Assembly (NCBI GenBank): GCA_016722635.1
Contig: JADKIX010000011.1
Coordinates: 62,001-126,000, forward strand
Direction: 5' to 3'
Source: Rhodospirillaceae bacterium
GTDB lineage: Bacteria > Pseudomonadota > Alphaproteobacteria > JAEUKQ01
Length of the DNA: 64,000 nucleotides
The notes beneath the pieces are model-generated. The model saw nothing but the letters and a program-made list of their open reading frames with translations, was not told where the DNA came from and ran no database searches. Of the stretch, positions 41,870-51,359 are shown piece by piece; the first letter of the stretch is position 1, and each line of letters begins with the position of its first letter. A program made the translations under genes and the position numbers.

Positions 41870-44800
41870 CTATTCGCCCATCGATAACAAACGGGTATTG
41901 CCGCCTGCAGCCGTCACATCAACGCTAAGCAACCGTTCCGTTGCAAAACGATAGAGATAATGGGGGCCGCCTGCTTTAGGACCTGTTCCCGACAACCCTT
42001 CCCCCCCAAACGGATGCACACCAACAACCGCACCTATCATACTGCGGTTAACGTAAGTGTTGCCGACCCGGCAGCGTTGGTGGATATACTGAACCGTTTG
42101 TTCAATCCGACTGTGGATGCCTAGAGTTAAGCCATACCCTGTTTTATTAATCAGGTCGATCACCTGATCTAACCGACCGCTTTTCCAAGAGACTAAATGT
42201 AGGATAGGCCCAAAAACCTCTTGCTGTAATAACGAAGGATCAGCCAGTTCTACCAAAGTGGGTGGGAAGAAGTACCCCAGCTGGGCATCAGGAATCGAGC
42301 AGGAATAAAGGATCTTCGCATGCTGTTGCAAATAGGTTGTGTGTTGTTGCAGTTTGGCTAAAGCATCGGCATCAATCACCGGGCCGATATCAGTTGATAA
42401 ATCAGCCGGGTTACCCACCCGCAATTCGGCCATTGCCCCAATTAGCATTTCTTTTAAACGATCTGCCAAATCCTCTTGGACAAAAACGATCCGGCAGGCG
42501 GAACAGCGCTGTCCAGCTGATTGGAAAGAAGAAATCAGCAAGTCCCGTACCACTTGCTCAACCAAAGCGGATGAATCAACAATCATGGCATTTAACCCGC
42601 CGGTTTCGGCAATCAACGGAATAATGGGCCCCGGTTTGGCAGCCAGGCTGCGGTTAATTGCCTGTGCAGTGGCGGTGGAGCCTGTAAAAACCACCCCGGC
42701 AATTTGGTGATCACGCACCAACCGTGCCCCGGTTTTCCCATCCCCGGGGATCAATTGCAGCACAGCCGCAGGAATGCCAATCTGGTGTAGTAATTGGACA
42801 GCCAGAGTTGCGATTAAGGGGGTTTGCTCGGCAGGTTTGGCAATAACGGTATTGCCCGCGGCTAAGGCTGCCGTCAATTGCCCCATGAAAATAGCCAGGG
42901 GAAAATTCCAAGGCGAAATCGCAATAAAGACGCCACGACCTTTGAGATAAAGGCTGTTTCTTTCCCCCGTAGGGCCAGGCATCAATTGGGGATTTTGGAA
43001 ATGCTGGCGGGCCAAATGGGCATAATACCTGCAAAAATCAATGGCTTCCCGCAATTCAGCAATAGCATCAGGCAAAGTCTTCCCCGCTTCATACACCAAA
43101 AGGGACAGCAGCCTTAAGCTGTTTTTTTCCAAACATCCGGCGGCCAAATCCAAATACTGGGCGCGCCTTTCTCCACCCAAGAGATCCCATGCGGGTTGGG
43201 CAGCATGGGCAGATTCCAAAGCCTGGATGATATCTTGCTCAGACGCTGGCCACATATATCCGAGGATATGGGAAGGATTCGCCGGGTTGCAGATGGTTAC
43301 TTTTCCTTCTCGCTTGTCAGGCATTGTTTGACCGGCATAACTGTGAATCTCTTTCTTTGAAAATTCTGCAATCTGCCCTTCAATTTGGTCGATAATCCTC
43401 GGATCGGATAAATCAATGCCCTTGGAATTCAACCGGTCACTGCCAAAAATATCTTGAGGTAATGGAAGTTTCATGTTTCTTTTATCATCCCAGTTTTGCA
43501 CAACCCTAATCGGGTCTTGGATTAAATCAGCAGTCTCAACGGCCCTGTCCAAAATACGGTTGACAAAGGAGGTGTTGGCCCCGTTCTCCAGCATACGCCG
43601 CACCAGGTAGGGTAGTAAATCCTGGTGGGAACCAACGGGGGCATAAATGCGTACGCCCAACTCCGGCTGGCGGCGGCGTAACTCCTCGTACAGGCTTTCC
43701 CCCATCCCTTGCAACCGCTGGAATTCATATGAGTTAACATCCCCTAAGCCTGCCAATTCCAAAATAACCGCGGCCGTATGGGCATTGTGGGTAGCAAATT
43801 GGGGGAAAATGCAATCGCGAGCGGCCAGCAATTTTTGGGCACAAACGATATAAGATAAATCGGTTGACGCCTTGCGGGTGAAAACCGGGTAATCCGGCAG
43901 CCCTTTTTCTTGGGCGCGTTTCACTTCCGTATCCCAGTAAGCCCCTTTCACTAGACGGATCATCATTTTTCGCCCCGCTTGCCTGCATTGTTCCACAATC
44001 CAATCGACCAAAGGCACCGCCCGCTTTTGATAGGCCTGGATCGCCATACCCAAGCCATCCCAACCTTTAAGTTCCGGGGCGTGGATCAACCCTTCCATCA
44101 GGTCTAGCGATAATTCCAACCGATCTGCCTCTTCCGCATCAAAAGTCAACCCGATCTTTGCGTTTTTCGCTTGCAAGCATAAATTGATCAATACAGGCAT
44201 CAATACTTTTTTCACTGGTCGCGCTTGACTTATTTCATAGCGGGGATGTAGGGCGGATAATTTAATCGAAATACCGGGGGCAGTTTGGCAACCCTTCCCG
44301 GTTGCAGCTTTGGCAACCCCACTAATTGCCTGCTCATACGCCAGGGTGTAACGTTTGGCATCCGCCGTGGTACGGGCCGCTTCCCCTAACATATCGTAAC
44401 TATAGCGATATCCCTGTTTTTCAAATTTCTGGGCACGTTTGATAGCCGATTGGATATGATGCCCCATAATAAATTGCTGACCAAGCAAGCGCATGGCTGT
44501 TTGGATGGCTTGGCGGATAAAGGGTTGGCCGCTTTTTGCCAACAGGTTTTTCCAAACCCCTTGTAATTTATGCCATGCCCCCTGGCCCTGGCCATTGGGG
44601 CTTAACAAATTCCCCGTAACCATCAGCCCCCAACTGGCCGCGTTGACAAATAAAGAGGGGGACTGCCCGATATGCTTTTGCCAATCAGCTCCCGCCAATT
44701 TATCTTTGATCAATAAATCGGCCGTACGCTGATCGGGGATACGCAGCAAAGCCTCGGCCAAACATAGAAGGACAATCCCCTCTTCGCTCGATAATTTATA

Positions 44801-45034
44801 TTCTTGCAAAAACGCCCGGATGCCTTTCCATTCCCGCTGGTCATTCCGCACCGCTTGTACCAATTCTTTAGACCTTGCTTCAGCTTTCTGGCTGTACCCC
44901 ATCAATGACTGGGATTGGGCTAATAAATCACCTATCACCTGTTCTTCATCCGCCTGATAATGGGCACGGATTTGCTGGCGCAGAAGGCTCGGGTTATTAT
45001 GGGTTAGGTTTTCTTCAAGAGAAAATGGGGTCAT
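41870..45034 (-). CDS. putA: bifunctional proline dehydrogenase / pyrroline-5-carboxylate dehydrogenase
   Basis: 1054 residues from ATG 45034; the frame is open to 45073. Flavin PRODH domain (about residues 190-460): KGCQTAPGISIKLSALHPRY, RKMMIRLVKGAYWDTEVKRA, and RIYAPVGSHQDLLPYLVRRM with RRMLENGANTSFVNR. NAD-dependent ALDH domain (about 560-1000): FIAISPWNFPLAIFMGQLTA, TGSTATAQAIN, GGLNAMIVDSSALVEQ and catalytic Cys in FQSAGQRCSACR. It lacks the N-terminal ribbon-helix-helix repressor domain of enteric PutA, so it is a catalytic-only form. It oxidises proline to glutamate at the inner membrane. Confidence 0.96.
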   Translation of the reverse strand: MTPFSLEENLTHNNPSLLRQQIRAHYQADEEQVIGDLLAQSQSLMGYSQKAEARSKELVQAVRNDQREWKGIRAFLQEYKLSSEEGIVLLCLAEALLRIPDQRTADLLIKDKLAGADWQKHIGQSPSLFVNAASWGLMVTGNLLSPNGQGQGAWHKLQGVWKNLLAKSGQPFIRQAIQTAMRLLGQQFIMGHHIQSAIKRAQKFEKQGYRYSYDMLGEAARTTADAKRYTLAYEQAISGVAKAATGKGCQTAPGISIKLSALHPRYEISQARPVKKVLMPVLINLCLQAKNAKIGLTFDAEEADRLELSLDLMEGLIHAPELKGWDGLGMAIQAYQKRAVPLVDWIVEQCRQAGRKMMIRLVKGAYWDTEVKRAQEKGLPDYPVFTRKASTDLSYIVCAQKLLAARDCIFPQFATHNAHTAAVILELAGLGDVNSYEFQRLQGMGESLYEELRRRQPELGVRIYAPVGSHQDLLPYLVRRMLENGANTSFVNRILDRAVETADLIQDPIRVVQNWDDKRNMKLPLPQDIFGSDRLNSKGIDLSDPRIIDQIEGQIAEFSKKEIHSYAGQTMPDKREGKVTICNPANPSHILGYMWPASEQDIIQALESAHAAQPAWDLLGGERRAQYLDLAAGCLEKNSLRLLSLLVYEAGKTLPDAIAELREAIDFCRYYAHLARQHFQNPQLMPGPTGERNSLYLKGRGVFIAISPWNFPLAIFMGQLTAALAAGNTVIAKPAEQTPLIATLAVQLLHQIGIPAAVLQLIPGDGKTGARLVRDHQIAGVVFTGSTATAQAINRSLAAKPGPIIPLIAETGGLNAMIVDSSALVEQVVRDLLISSFQSAGQRCSACRIVFVQEDLADRLKEMLIGAMAELRVGNPADLSTDIGPVIDADALAKLQQHTTYLQQHAKILYSCSIPDAQLGYFFPPTLVELADPSLLQQEVFGPILHLVSWKSGRLDQVIDLINKTGYGLTLGIHSRIEQTVQYIHQRCRVGNTYVNRSMIGAVVGVHPFGGEGLSGTGPKAGGPHYLYRFATERLLSVDVTAAGGNTRLLSMGE

Positions 45035-45222
45035 GAAATAGCCAAAAAACTGTAAATTATTTATCAAAACCATAGCTGAAATTGTACAAAGATCAATCTT
45101 TAACAGGTATTGAAACTAATATGCTGTTTAATGATTGATGAAGTATTGCTTCTGGGCATTTTTCAAGGTACGTTACCCAGGTGAAATATATTTTTGCAAT
45201 TTTTTGGGTATCTGACCGAATC

Positions 45223-45996
45223 ATGGATTTTCATTTTATGCGGGGCCGCCTGTACCAATTAGATAAGATGGGCCTCAAGGATTTGATCAAAGCGTTTTTT
45301 ACTTATCCCACCATCCTGGTTTATTTGTGCCTGGCAGCGATTGCCATTTATCTGGCAAGCCATTGGGGGGGAAGTGTTTGGCAGATTGTTTTGCCCGTGA
45401 TTGCAGCCATATTGCTGTATCCGTTAGCTTGGTACCTGATCCATCGCTTTATCCTGCATGGCCGTTATCTATACAAGTCACGCTGGACATCTCATGCTTG
45501 GAAAAGAATCCATTTTGACCACCATCAAGATCCCCATAACCTGCATGTTTTATTTGGCGCTTTATATACAACTTTGCCAACCATTTTGCTGGTGACAGGG
45601 CCCGCCGGATGGCTAATTTCTGGCCATACTGGGGTGGCAATGGCTTTTGCAGCTGGGCTCATCATCACTTGCTTTTATGAATTTTGTCATTGCATCCAAC
45701 ATTTAAATTATCAACCGAAAATCCCCTTTCTCCAAAAAATTAAAAAATGGCACCTTGCCCACCATTTTCATAATGAACAAGGAAATTTTGGGATCACCAA
45801 TTACGGGTGGGACCGTTTGATGGGAACTTTTTACCGACGCCCACACGACGTTGCTCGCAGCCATACCGTTTTTAATTTAGGCTATACGGAGCAAGAAGCA
45901 CAAAAATACCCTTGGGTATTACAATTATCAAAGGGGATCCGCAGGGATGAGGGGCCAGGCCGCCATCGCCATCAGCCACCTGGATCCCCCAATTAA
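45223..45996 (+). CDS. membrane fatty-acid/sterol hydroxylase-type di-iron protein
   Basis: 257 residues from ATG 45223, several hydrophobic helices. His boxes of the fatty acid hydroxylase superfamily are clear: LIHRFILHGRYLY, KRIHFDHHQDPHNLHV, CHCIQHLNYQP, and KWHLAHHFHNEQGNFGITNY with NYGWDRLMGTFY. The histidines hold a di-iron centre, and the protein hydroxylates an acyl or sterol-like chain in the membrane. The gene is followed 36 bases downstream by an acyltransferase, suggesting a lipid-modification operon (possibly sphingolipid or ornithine lipid). The start could also be ATG 45268 (MGLKDLIKAF). Confidence 0.85.
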   Translation: MDFHFMRGRLYQLDKMGLKDLIKAFFTYPTILVYLCLAAIAIYLASHWGGSVWQIVLPVIAAILLYPLAWYLIHRFILHGRYLYKSRWTSHAWKRIHFDHHQDPHNLHVLFGALYTTLPTILLVTGPAGWLISGHTGVAMAFAAGLIITCFYEFCHCIQHLNYQPKIPFLQKIKKWHLAHHFHNEQGNFGITNYGWDRLMGTFYRRPHDVARSHTVFNLGYTEQEAQKYPWVLQLSKGIRRDEGPGRHRHQPPGSPN

Positions 45997-46032
45997 AAAT
46001 CCACTCTATACGAATATTTTAAAGGCTTTTTC

Positions 46033-47172
46033 ATGGTTATGATCACTGCCGTCGTATCCCGCAAACATCTGAAAGCATTTGCAGCCCTACCTAAATCTCT
46101 CTATCGTGGGCTCAAGGGATTTTGTGCTAACCTGGATACTGAAGCCCTCAAAATCGTTGACCCCCTTAAAAATCCATTTTTTGAACATGCTGACAGCCAA
46201 TTGTTCCTAGCATGGGATGGAAGGAGAATTGTTGGCCGGATTGCCGCCATTGTTGATCATTCTTTTATCAGCCATACCAAGGAAAGAACTGGTTATTTCG
46301 GTTTTTTCGACTGTGTAGATGATTTAGCCATTGCCCAATCTTTATTGTCCACTGCCGAAAATTGGTTAAAAAACCAACAAGTGAATCGGATCATTGGCCC
46401 CCTTAGCCCCTCAACAGCTGGGGAAGTTGGGGTGATGACCGGTGGTTTTGAAGAACGGCCGATGATCATGATGCCTTTCCATCCCCCTTATATGAGTCAA
46501 TTGCTCGAGAAAGCCGGATACCTGCCACACCAGGATTTATATGCCTACAATTACGATATTTTAGCTGCTCCTATAATTGATAGGCACCAATTAACAGCGC
46601 GTTTTGCCAAATACGGCAATTTGCAGCTCCGCCCCTTTAATATGGCAAAATTACCAGACGAAATTGCCAAATTGATTGCCGTTTATAACGACGCTTGGGC
46701 AGGGAATTGGGGTTTTGTGCCTTTTACCCAAGGGGAAATCGATCATCTTGGGCATGCGATGAAACCCATCCTTGATCCCGCCCTAATTTGGTTTGTTGAT
46801 TTAGACGAAGAGCCGGTCGGGGTCATTTTAGGTTTGCCTAATCTCTATCAGATCATTCCCGATTTAAATGGCAAATTATTACCATTTGGGTGGGCCAAAT
46901 TATTATGGCGCTTGAAAATCCGCCGTTCTATCGACAGTTTGCGGGTTGCCCTTTTTGGCATTCGCCGCAAATATCAACAAACCCGCTTATCCTCGATTAT
47001 TGCAGCCCTATTGCTTGAAAGCATTCGCGAAGGGGCAACAAACAAAGGCTATAAATCGGCTGAGCTGGGTTGGATTTTGGATAGTAACGGCCAAATGAAT
47101 CAGTTGTTAAAAAATATTGGTAGTGTCATATATAAAACCTACCGCGTTTACTCCAAAGAGTTAATCCATTGA
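46033..47172 (+). CDS. YghO/bCerS-like GNAT acyltransferase
   Basis: 379 residues. The sequence KNPFFEHADSQLFLAWDGRR, IVGRIAAIVDHSF, GYFGFFDCVDD and GPLSPSTAGEVGVMTGGFEE matches the YghO-type large GNAT family, to which the bacterial ceramide synthase of Caulobacter belongs. C-terminal segments WILDSNGQMNQLLKNIGSVI and YKTYRVY close the second GNAT half. Known members acylate long-chain bases or peptidyl substrates; ceramide synthase here is inference from family and from the adjacent hydroxylase. ATG 46033 is followed by an in-frame ATG six bases on. It overlaps the downstream gene by four bases. Confidence 0.75.
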   Translation: MVMITAVVSRKHLKAFAALPKSLYRGLKGFCANLDTEALKIVDPLKNPFFEHADSQLFLAWDGRRIVGRIAAIVDHSFISHTKERTGYFGFFDCVDDLAIAQSLLSTAENWLKNQQVNRIIGPLSPSTAGEVGVMTGGFEERPMIMMPFHPPYMSQLLEKAGYLPHQDLYAYNYDILAAPIIDRHQLTARFAKYGNLQLRPFNMAKLPDEIAKLIAVYNDAWAGNWGFVPFTQGEIDHLGHAMKPILDPALIWFVDLDEEPVGVILGLPNLYQIIPDLNGKLLPFGWAKLLWRLKIRRSIDSLRVALFGIRRKYQQTRLSSIIAALLLESIREGATNKGYKSAELGWILDSNGQMNQLLKNIGSVIYKTYRVYSKELIH

Positions 47173-47987
47173 CCCCACATTTATATCACGCCCTTATCTT
47201 AGCTGGCAGCCGCAATGAAAAAGACCTGATCGTGCAATATCGCGGCGTCCCTTATAAAGCTTTGACGCCCATCTTGGGTATCCCCATGGTTATAAGAGTT
47301 TTAAATACCCTGATGAATTGCCCGGAAATCGGTAAAATTAGCATCTGTTTTGATCAACCGGATTTATTAACAGCGGAACCGTTGGTTAAGGAGGCTTTGG
47401 CCAACGGTAAACTTGATTTTATGGCAACCGCTGAATCCCCCGCCAGCAGCGTTCAGAATTTCCTGCGGCAGCATCCCACTTCATATCCTTTTCTTTTAAC
47501 AACGGCTGACCATCCCTTGTTAACCGCTTGCATGGTCAACAGCTTTCTCACGCATAGCGACCCCACCGCTGATCTGTGCGTGGGACTGGCCACCGAAAAG
47601 ACCATTCAAACATCCTATCCCCAATCTATCCGCACCTATTACCGGATGCGTGACGGCGCCTTTTCAGGCTGCAACCTTTATCTTATCCGCTCACCTGCCG
47701 CCGAGAAAATGATCGTATTTTGGCAGCGAATGGAAAAATTCCGCAAAAAACCCCTTCGTTTGATTGGCGAGATCGGCTGGTGGCCGATGATCCGCTTCCG
47801 GCTTTTTGGCCTGCGGATTACCCAGGCTTTTAGCATGTTATCAAAGCGTTTGGGACTGATTGCTAGCGCAACCATTATCCCTTATGCCGAAGCAGCAATT
47901 GATGTCGATAAACCTAGCGACTTCGATTTGGCAGAAAGTATTTTGATCAAACGTTCGCATGTTCCACTTAGCGTATCGCATCCTTAA
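47169..47987 (+). CDS. MobA-like nucleotidyltransferase-fold protein
   Basis: 272 residues. A TTG start (47169-47171) overlaps the upstream TGA. The N-terminus HALILAGSRNEKDLIVQYRG lacks the full G-x-G-x-R signature but keeps the layout; KALTPILGIPMVIRVLNTLM, LLTTADHPLLTACMVNSFLT (metal-binding Asp) and the final AIDVDKPSDFDLAESILIK are typical of NTP-transferase proteins of the MobA/IspD-like kind. The middle (RKKPLRLIGEIGWWPMIRFR) is unusual and basic. It may activate a head group for the lipid made by the two upstream genes; this is inference from coupling only. Confidence 0.7.
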   Translation: MTPHLYHALILAGSRNEKDLIVQYRGVPYKALTPILGIPMVIRVLNTLMNCPEIGKISICFDQPDLLTAEPLVKEALANGKLDFMATAESPASSVQNFLRQHPTSYPFLLTTADHPLLTACMVNSFLTHSDPTADLCVGLATEKTIQTSYPQSIRTYYRMRDGAFSGCNLYLIRSPAAEKMIVFWQRMEKFRKKPLRLIGEIGWWPMIRFRLFGLRITQAFSMLSKRLGLIASATIIPYAEAAIDVDKPSDFDLAESILIKRSHVPLSVSHP

Positions 47988-48130
47988 AAAAACACCTGTT
48001 TTAGGCTTGCCAGTATATTTTTGGGCGATTCAAGAGCAATCCCCCATAAAAAATAGCGCGGCCCAAGCACCCCATGCTTGATAGCTAAACGCCCTAAACC
48101 CATAACGCAGGCTACAACCTGGCCATTAAC

Positions 48131-48889
48131 CTACCAGTTCTTGACCAACTGTTCTACCTTCGCCAGATCAACAGGGAAATCCACCTCACCCCATTGCAAC
48201 CCTTTGATCAAACAGGTTTCAACTGTTTTTTTCTGGGCAATCAGGCCAATCACTCGCAGATACCACCATTTCAGGCCTTCGGCTTGGCGCATGCTTTCAT
48301 CAACCTGTTTGCTGAAATCTTGCACACCCTGGCCCCGGAATAATAGCATGCCAATCGATTCGGCATTGACCTGGTCTAAAGGCAGGGTTTTCCCAATTTC
48401 CAACAGCCGCGATCCTTGGCGTTTGACTTTCATATCATCGGCATCATACGAATCTTTGCTGTCAACCGTAACCGTAATATCGGCCTTGGGGCCCGTTAAC
48501 AAGCGGCGGGGTATTTCCACCTCAAACAGGGTATCGCCGTTGACAATCATAAAATCCTGGTTCATCTCGGGTCTTGCCAGCCAACAACTGCCCAGATTAT
48601 CCGCCACCTTGTAAAAGGGGTTAAAAAGGGTACGGATCGTAACACCCGGATAATTGATTTTTTTCAGCAACGCTTCTACATCCTGGGCATAGAACCCAAC
48701 CACCACGACAAAATCTTTCACACCCGCCTTGACCAGGTGGTCAATTTGCCATTCGATCAAGGTTTTTTTCCCTGCTGGCAATAAACATTTTGGTTTTTTC
48801 TCAGTCAGCGGCAACAACCGTGATCCTTGACCCGCACTCAAGATAATAGCTTTCATGGGTTCCCCATAAGGTTTAGCGTTTTCTAGCAA
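48131..48889 (-). CDS. sugar/choline-phosphate nucleotidyltransferase (LicC-like)
   Basis: 252 residues. It begins AKPYGEPMKAIILSAGQGSR-LLPLT with the classic nucleotide loop (ATG 48853, MKAIILSAGQGSRLLPLTEK, is the family-like start). Then come KPKCLLPAGKKTLIEWQIDH, DNLGSCWLARPEMNQDFMIV with NGDTLF (metal-binding Asp), and DITVTVDSKDSYDADDMKVK. This is NTP-transferase of the type that makes CDP-choline or NDP-sugars; GSCWLARPEM and DSYDADDMKV resemble phosphocholine cytidylyltransferase-like proteins. It faces the lipid operon from the other strand and may supply an activated head group. Confidence 0.8.
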   Translation of the reverse strand: MLENAKPYGEPMKAIILSAGQGSRLLPLTEKKPKCLLPAGKKTLIEWQIDHLVKAGVKDFVVVVGFYAQDVEALLKKINYPGVTIRTLFNPFYKVADNLGSCWLARPEMNQDFMIVNGDTLFEVEIPRRLLTGPKADITVTVDSKDSYDADDMKVKRQGSRLLEIGKTLPLDQVNAESIGMLLFRGQGVQDFSKQVDESMRQAEGLKWWYLRVIGLIAQKKTVETCLIKGLQWGEVDFPVDLAKVEQLVKNW

Positions 48890-49042
48890 AAGATGCGCCT
48901 AAGGATGATCAAAGAATAATATTATGTCAATTACTGTTGTTTGGTTTGAAAACAAGCCGGGGAATTATCCGTTTGCTTTTCGGTTTCTGGAGATAGCCTA
49001 GGGTGTACGAGAAAGCAGGCACCCCTTCGTTCAACCCAAAAT

Positions 49043-49075
49043 AAAAACAGGGGAAATGATGTTTTTCCCCTGTTT
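49043..49075. terminator. bidirectional terminator after the LysR gene
   Basis: Stem aaaaacaggggaaa / tttcccctgttt with loop tgatgt, flanked by A and T runs, located about 30 bases past the stop of the minus-strand LysR gene. Confidence 0.8.
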
Positions 49076-49102
49076 AAACAGCCCTTATTTTATTTCTGTT
49101 TT

Positions 49103-50128
49103 CTACCGCTTCGACGCTGATAGCGTTTGCTTGCCGGTTCCCGCAACTGATTTCAAATGTTGTTGAAAAAGATTTGCGGAGTTGGCAAGGGGAACAACCA
49201 AATCTTCCCGGGGTTTTGAGATATCCCCCATGCCGATTGGGAAAAATACTGGTTGCTGCCTTTTGACAAGCGGGGCCACCTCACTAACAAAACTTTTGAG
49301 GATGGGCTGATCCTCCATCGCCTTTAAAACAATCACCTGACTAAATAAATGTTGGGATACACCCGTGACCTCCAAGACAATCAGGCGCGAGTCTGAGGCC
49401 GCTTCGCTGTCAATCACCACACCGACGCCAAAACCCTGGCCCACTGCGTGGCGTATTGCATCGCTGCTGCCGATATTCATCGTGGGTTGTATTGTTTTAT
49501 CTTGGCCTTGGGTGGCTTGGTTAAAAATATGCTGGATAATTGAGCCGTTGTCATAAATCAAATTGCTGACACCCGTTAATTCCTCCAAAGCAATGGTTTT
49601 TCTATTGGATAAAGGGTGATGCTTTGGTACTAACACCATCAAATGTTGATCCCCCAATGTTTTAACGACAAAACGGTTATCTTTGGTAGGCGTCGCCGTA
49701 ATCACCACATCCAAATGACCCGACAATAATTCTCGGTACGCCATATCCACCGAACAATTATGGAATGTTACAAAAACACCTTGGTGCTGACGCGCCCACT
49801 CAGTAACCATGCCAATCGCCAACCCTTGGCAGTCGCTGCCAACTTTTAAATCGCCAGCGGATTTCTCATCTGTTGGGTTTTTTAATAAATGGTGTACCTG
49901 CTCTTCTATTTTAAATAAACGTTGGGTCATTTCATAAAGCGATTGTCCGGTCGTGGTTGGTGTTACCCCCCGCCCGCGACGGTTAAATAATTTTTTCCCA
50001 TAATAACGCTCCAGTGCTTTTACCTGGATGGTGATTGCTGGTTGGGTTAACCCCAAGCGAATTCCTGCCCTAGAAAAGCTACCCTCGCGAACAACGGCGT
50101 CAAAAGCCTTTAATTGCGTATGGTTCAT
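49103..50128 (-). CDS. LysR-family transcriptional regulator
   Basis: 341 residues. The N-terminal winged helix reads LKAFDAVVREGSFSRAGIRL, GLTQPAITIQVKALERYYGK and KLFNRRGRGVTPTTTG; the effector domain follows from DLKVGSDCQGLA on, with DVVITATPTKD and GVSNLIYDNGSIIQHIF. It is of CynR/CysB-like length. The last 40 residues (GMGDISKPREDLVVPLANSA and on) extend past the usual end and lack a known motif. The target is unknown; there is no divergent metabolic gene, since tRNA-Asn lies upstream in the opposite sense. It is intact. Confidence 0.9.
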   Translation of the reverse strand: MNHTQLKAFDAVVREGSFSRAGIRLGLTQPAITIQVKALERYYGKKLFNRRGRGVTPTTTGQSLYEMTQRLFKIEEQVHHLLKNPTDEKSAGDLKVGSDCQGLAIGMVTEWARQHQGVFVTFHNCSVDMAYRELLSGHLDVVITATPTKDNRFVVKTLGDQHLMVLVPKHHPLSNRKTIALEELTGVSNLIYDNGSIIQHIFNQATQGQDKTIQPTMNIGSSDAIRHAVGQGFGVGVVIDSEAASDSRLIVLEVTGVSQHLFSQVIVLKAMEDQPILKSFVSEVAPLVKRQQPVFFPIGMGDISKPREDLVVPLANSANLFQQHLKSVAGTGKQTLSASKR

Positions 50129-50412
50129 GATTGATGCCTCTTTCTTTTATTTTTATTTTTTTGTTTTTTTATTTTTATACTTAAATTTATAGGCTTTGTT
50201 CAACAATGTTAAAGTGATATATAAATTATTAAATTAATAAACACAACTAAAAAAATATATTTTTGTCATTTTTACAACTTTAAATATAATTTTTGTGGGA
50301 CGACTAGGTCAAAATACAACCCCGGGTAGAAACACAATCCATCGATTTTTTGGATGAAGTTTTGCTTGCCAGGAGGTAATATTTTTTGTATACACGCTTT
50401 TATCAGGAATAT
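50129..50412. other. AT-rich spacer between LysR gene and tRNA-Asn
   Basis: 284 bases. The first 150 are strongly AT-rich (T runs adjoining the LysR start, then long A/T blocks), probably containing the LysR promoter and possible autoregulatory site, though no clear T-N11-A dyad could be fixed by eye. Nothing coding is seen. Confidence 0.5.
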
Positions 50413-50487
50413 TCCTCGGTAGCTCAGTGGTAGAGCAAGCGGCTGTTAACCGCTTGGTCGCTGGTTCGAATCCGGCCCGGGGAGCCA
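50413..50487 (+). tRNA. tRNA-Asn (GUU)
   Basis: Acceptor arms TCCTCGG and CCGGGGA pair, followed by discriminator G and an encoded CCA. The D-arm is AGCTCAGTGGTAGAGC. The anticodon stem AGCGG/CCGCT encloses CTGTTAA, giving anticodon GTT. The T-loop is GGTTCGAATCC. No integrase-like gene abuts it. Confidence 0.96.
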
Positions 50488-50699
50488 CTTTTCAAAAGAT
50501 GGCTTTTTTCCGCTTTCCTGCACTTTCCTAAACTCATGGTCATTTGAAAATTCCGCAAGCATATCAAAGGGTTGCTTGAATTTCATTGTATATGAATTGT
50601 CGCTTGATCAGCAATCCTATCTACATTGCTGATTAGTGGTTTGTAAAGATTCTTCACCCTTGATTGTCATGGGTCAAATACAACCCGTTTTGATAGTGC

Positions 50700-51113
50700 T
50701 TAATCCGGCAATTGTTTATATAAATTGAGTTTCTTGAGGAATTCTATTCTGGAATCCTGCGGATCAATGTGATAATCACGAATTAAAGTGCCTTGCATAT
50801 CCCATTGCCGCTCTTTCATCAACACCGACCCTTGATAAAGTTCTTCCGAAACCAATTGGCCGTTTATATGCCAAGAACGCGCGCAGCCGTGAAGACTGCC
50901 GTATAAATAATGCTCTTCCCGCAGTAACCTGCCATGGCGATCATATTGGTAATATAATCCGGTTTGGGCGCCGTCACGGAATTCCATTTCATCTTCAATA
51001 CCTCCATCTTCGAAGAAAGTGCAGGCCCAGCCCGTAAAGTACTGCCCTTTGTAAAAAACTTGATTAACGTGTGTTTCGTCCAAATCATCCCAATCCACCC
51101 TAAGCTTTTCCAT
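50700..51113 (-). CDS. MORN/YwqK-like repeat protein
   Basis: 137 residues from ATG 51113, preceded by the very good ribosome site aggaggcaaga; the frame extends to 51137. Short repeats of the MORN-variant kind run through it: YKGQYFTGWACTFFEDGGIE, FRDGAQTGLYYQYDRHGRLL, LYGSLHGCARSWHINGQLVS and YQGSVLMKERQWDMQGTLIR. YwqK-like repeat proteins are annotated as antitoxin-like, but no toxin gene is nearby and the function here is unknown. It has no signal peptide, so it is probably cytoplasmic. Confidence 0.72.
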   Translation of the reverse strand: MEKLRVDWDDLDETHVNQVFYKGQYFTGWACTFFEDGGIEDEMEFRDGAQTGLYYQYDRHGRLLREEHYLYGSLHGCARSWHINGQLVSEELYQGSVLMKERQWDMQGTLIRDYHIDPQDSRIEFLKKLNLYKQLPD

Positions 51114-51359
51114 TTCTTGCCTCCTAATTCTTGACATACCAGCTATGAATTTTCATGGAAAAATATGACTGCAGTTTTATATCCTATACATGTGACTAGT
51201 AGGCGGAACAAATACTAAAATTGTCCAATATCTCCAGATACCCACTTTTATAAGCCCTTAACCCCATACGATAAATAGATTTACTGCCTTGATGAATTAT
51301 GTTAATAAAAATAAGTGTTTACAACCTCAAAACAAGCATAAAAAAATCATAGGAATCTC

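Noticed and set aside
50413..50487. tRNA-Asn as a second island attachment site
   Set aside because: No integrase fragment or repeated tRNA end was seen on either side.
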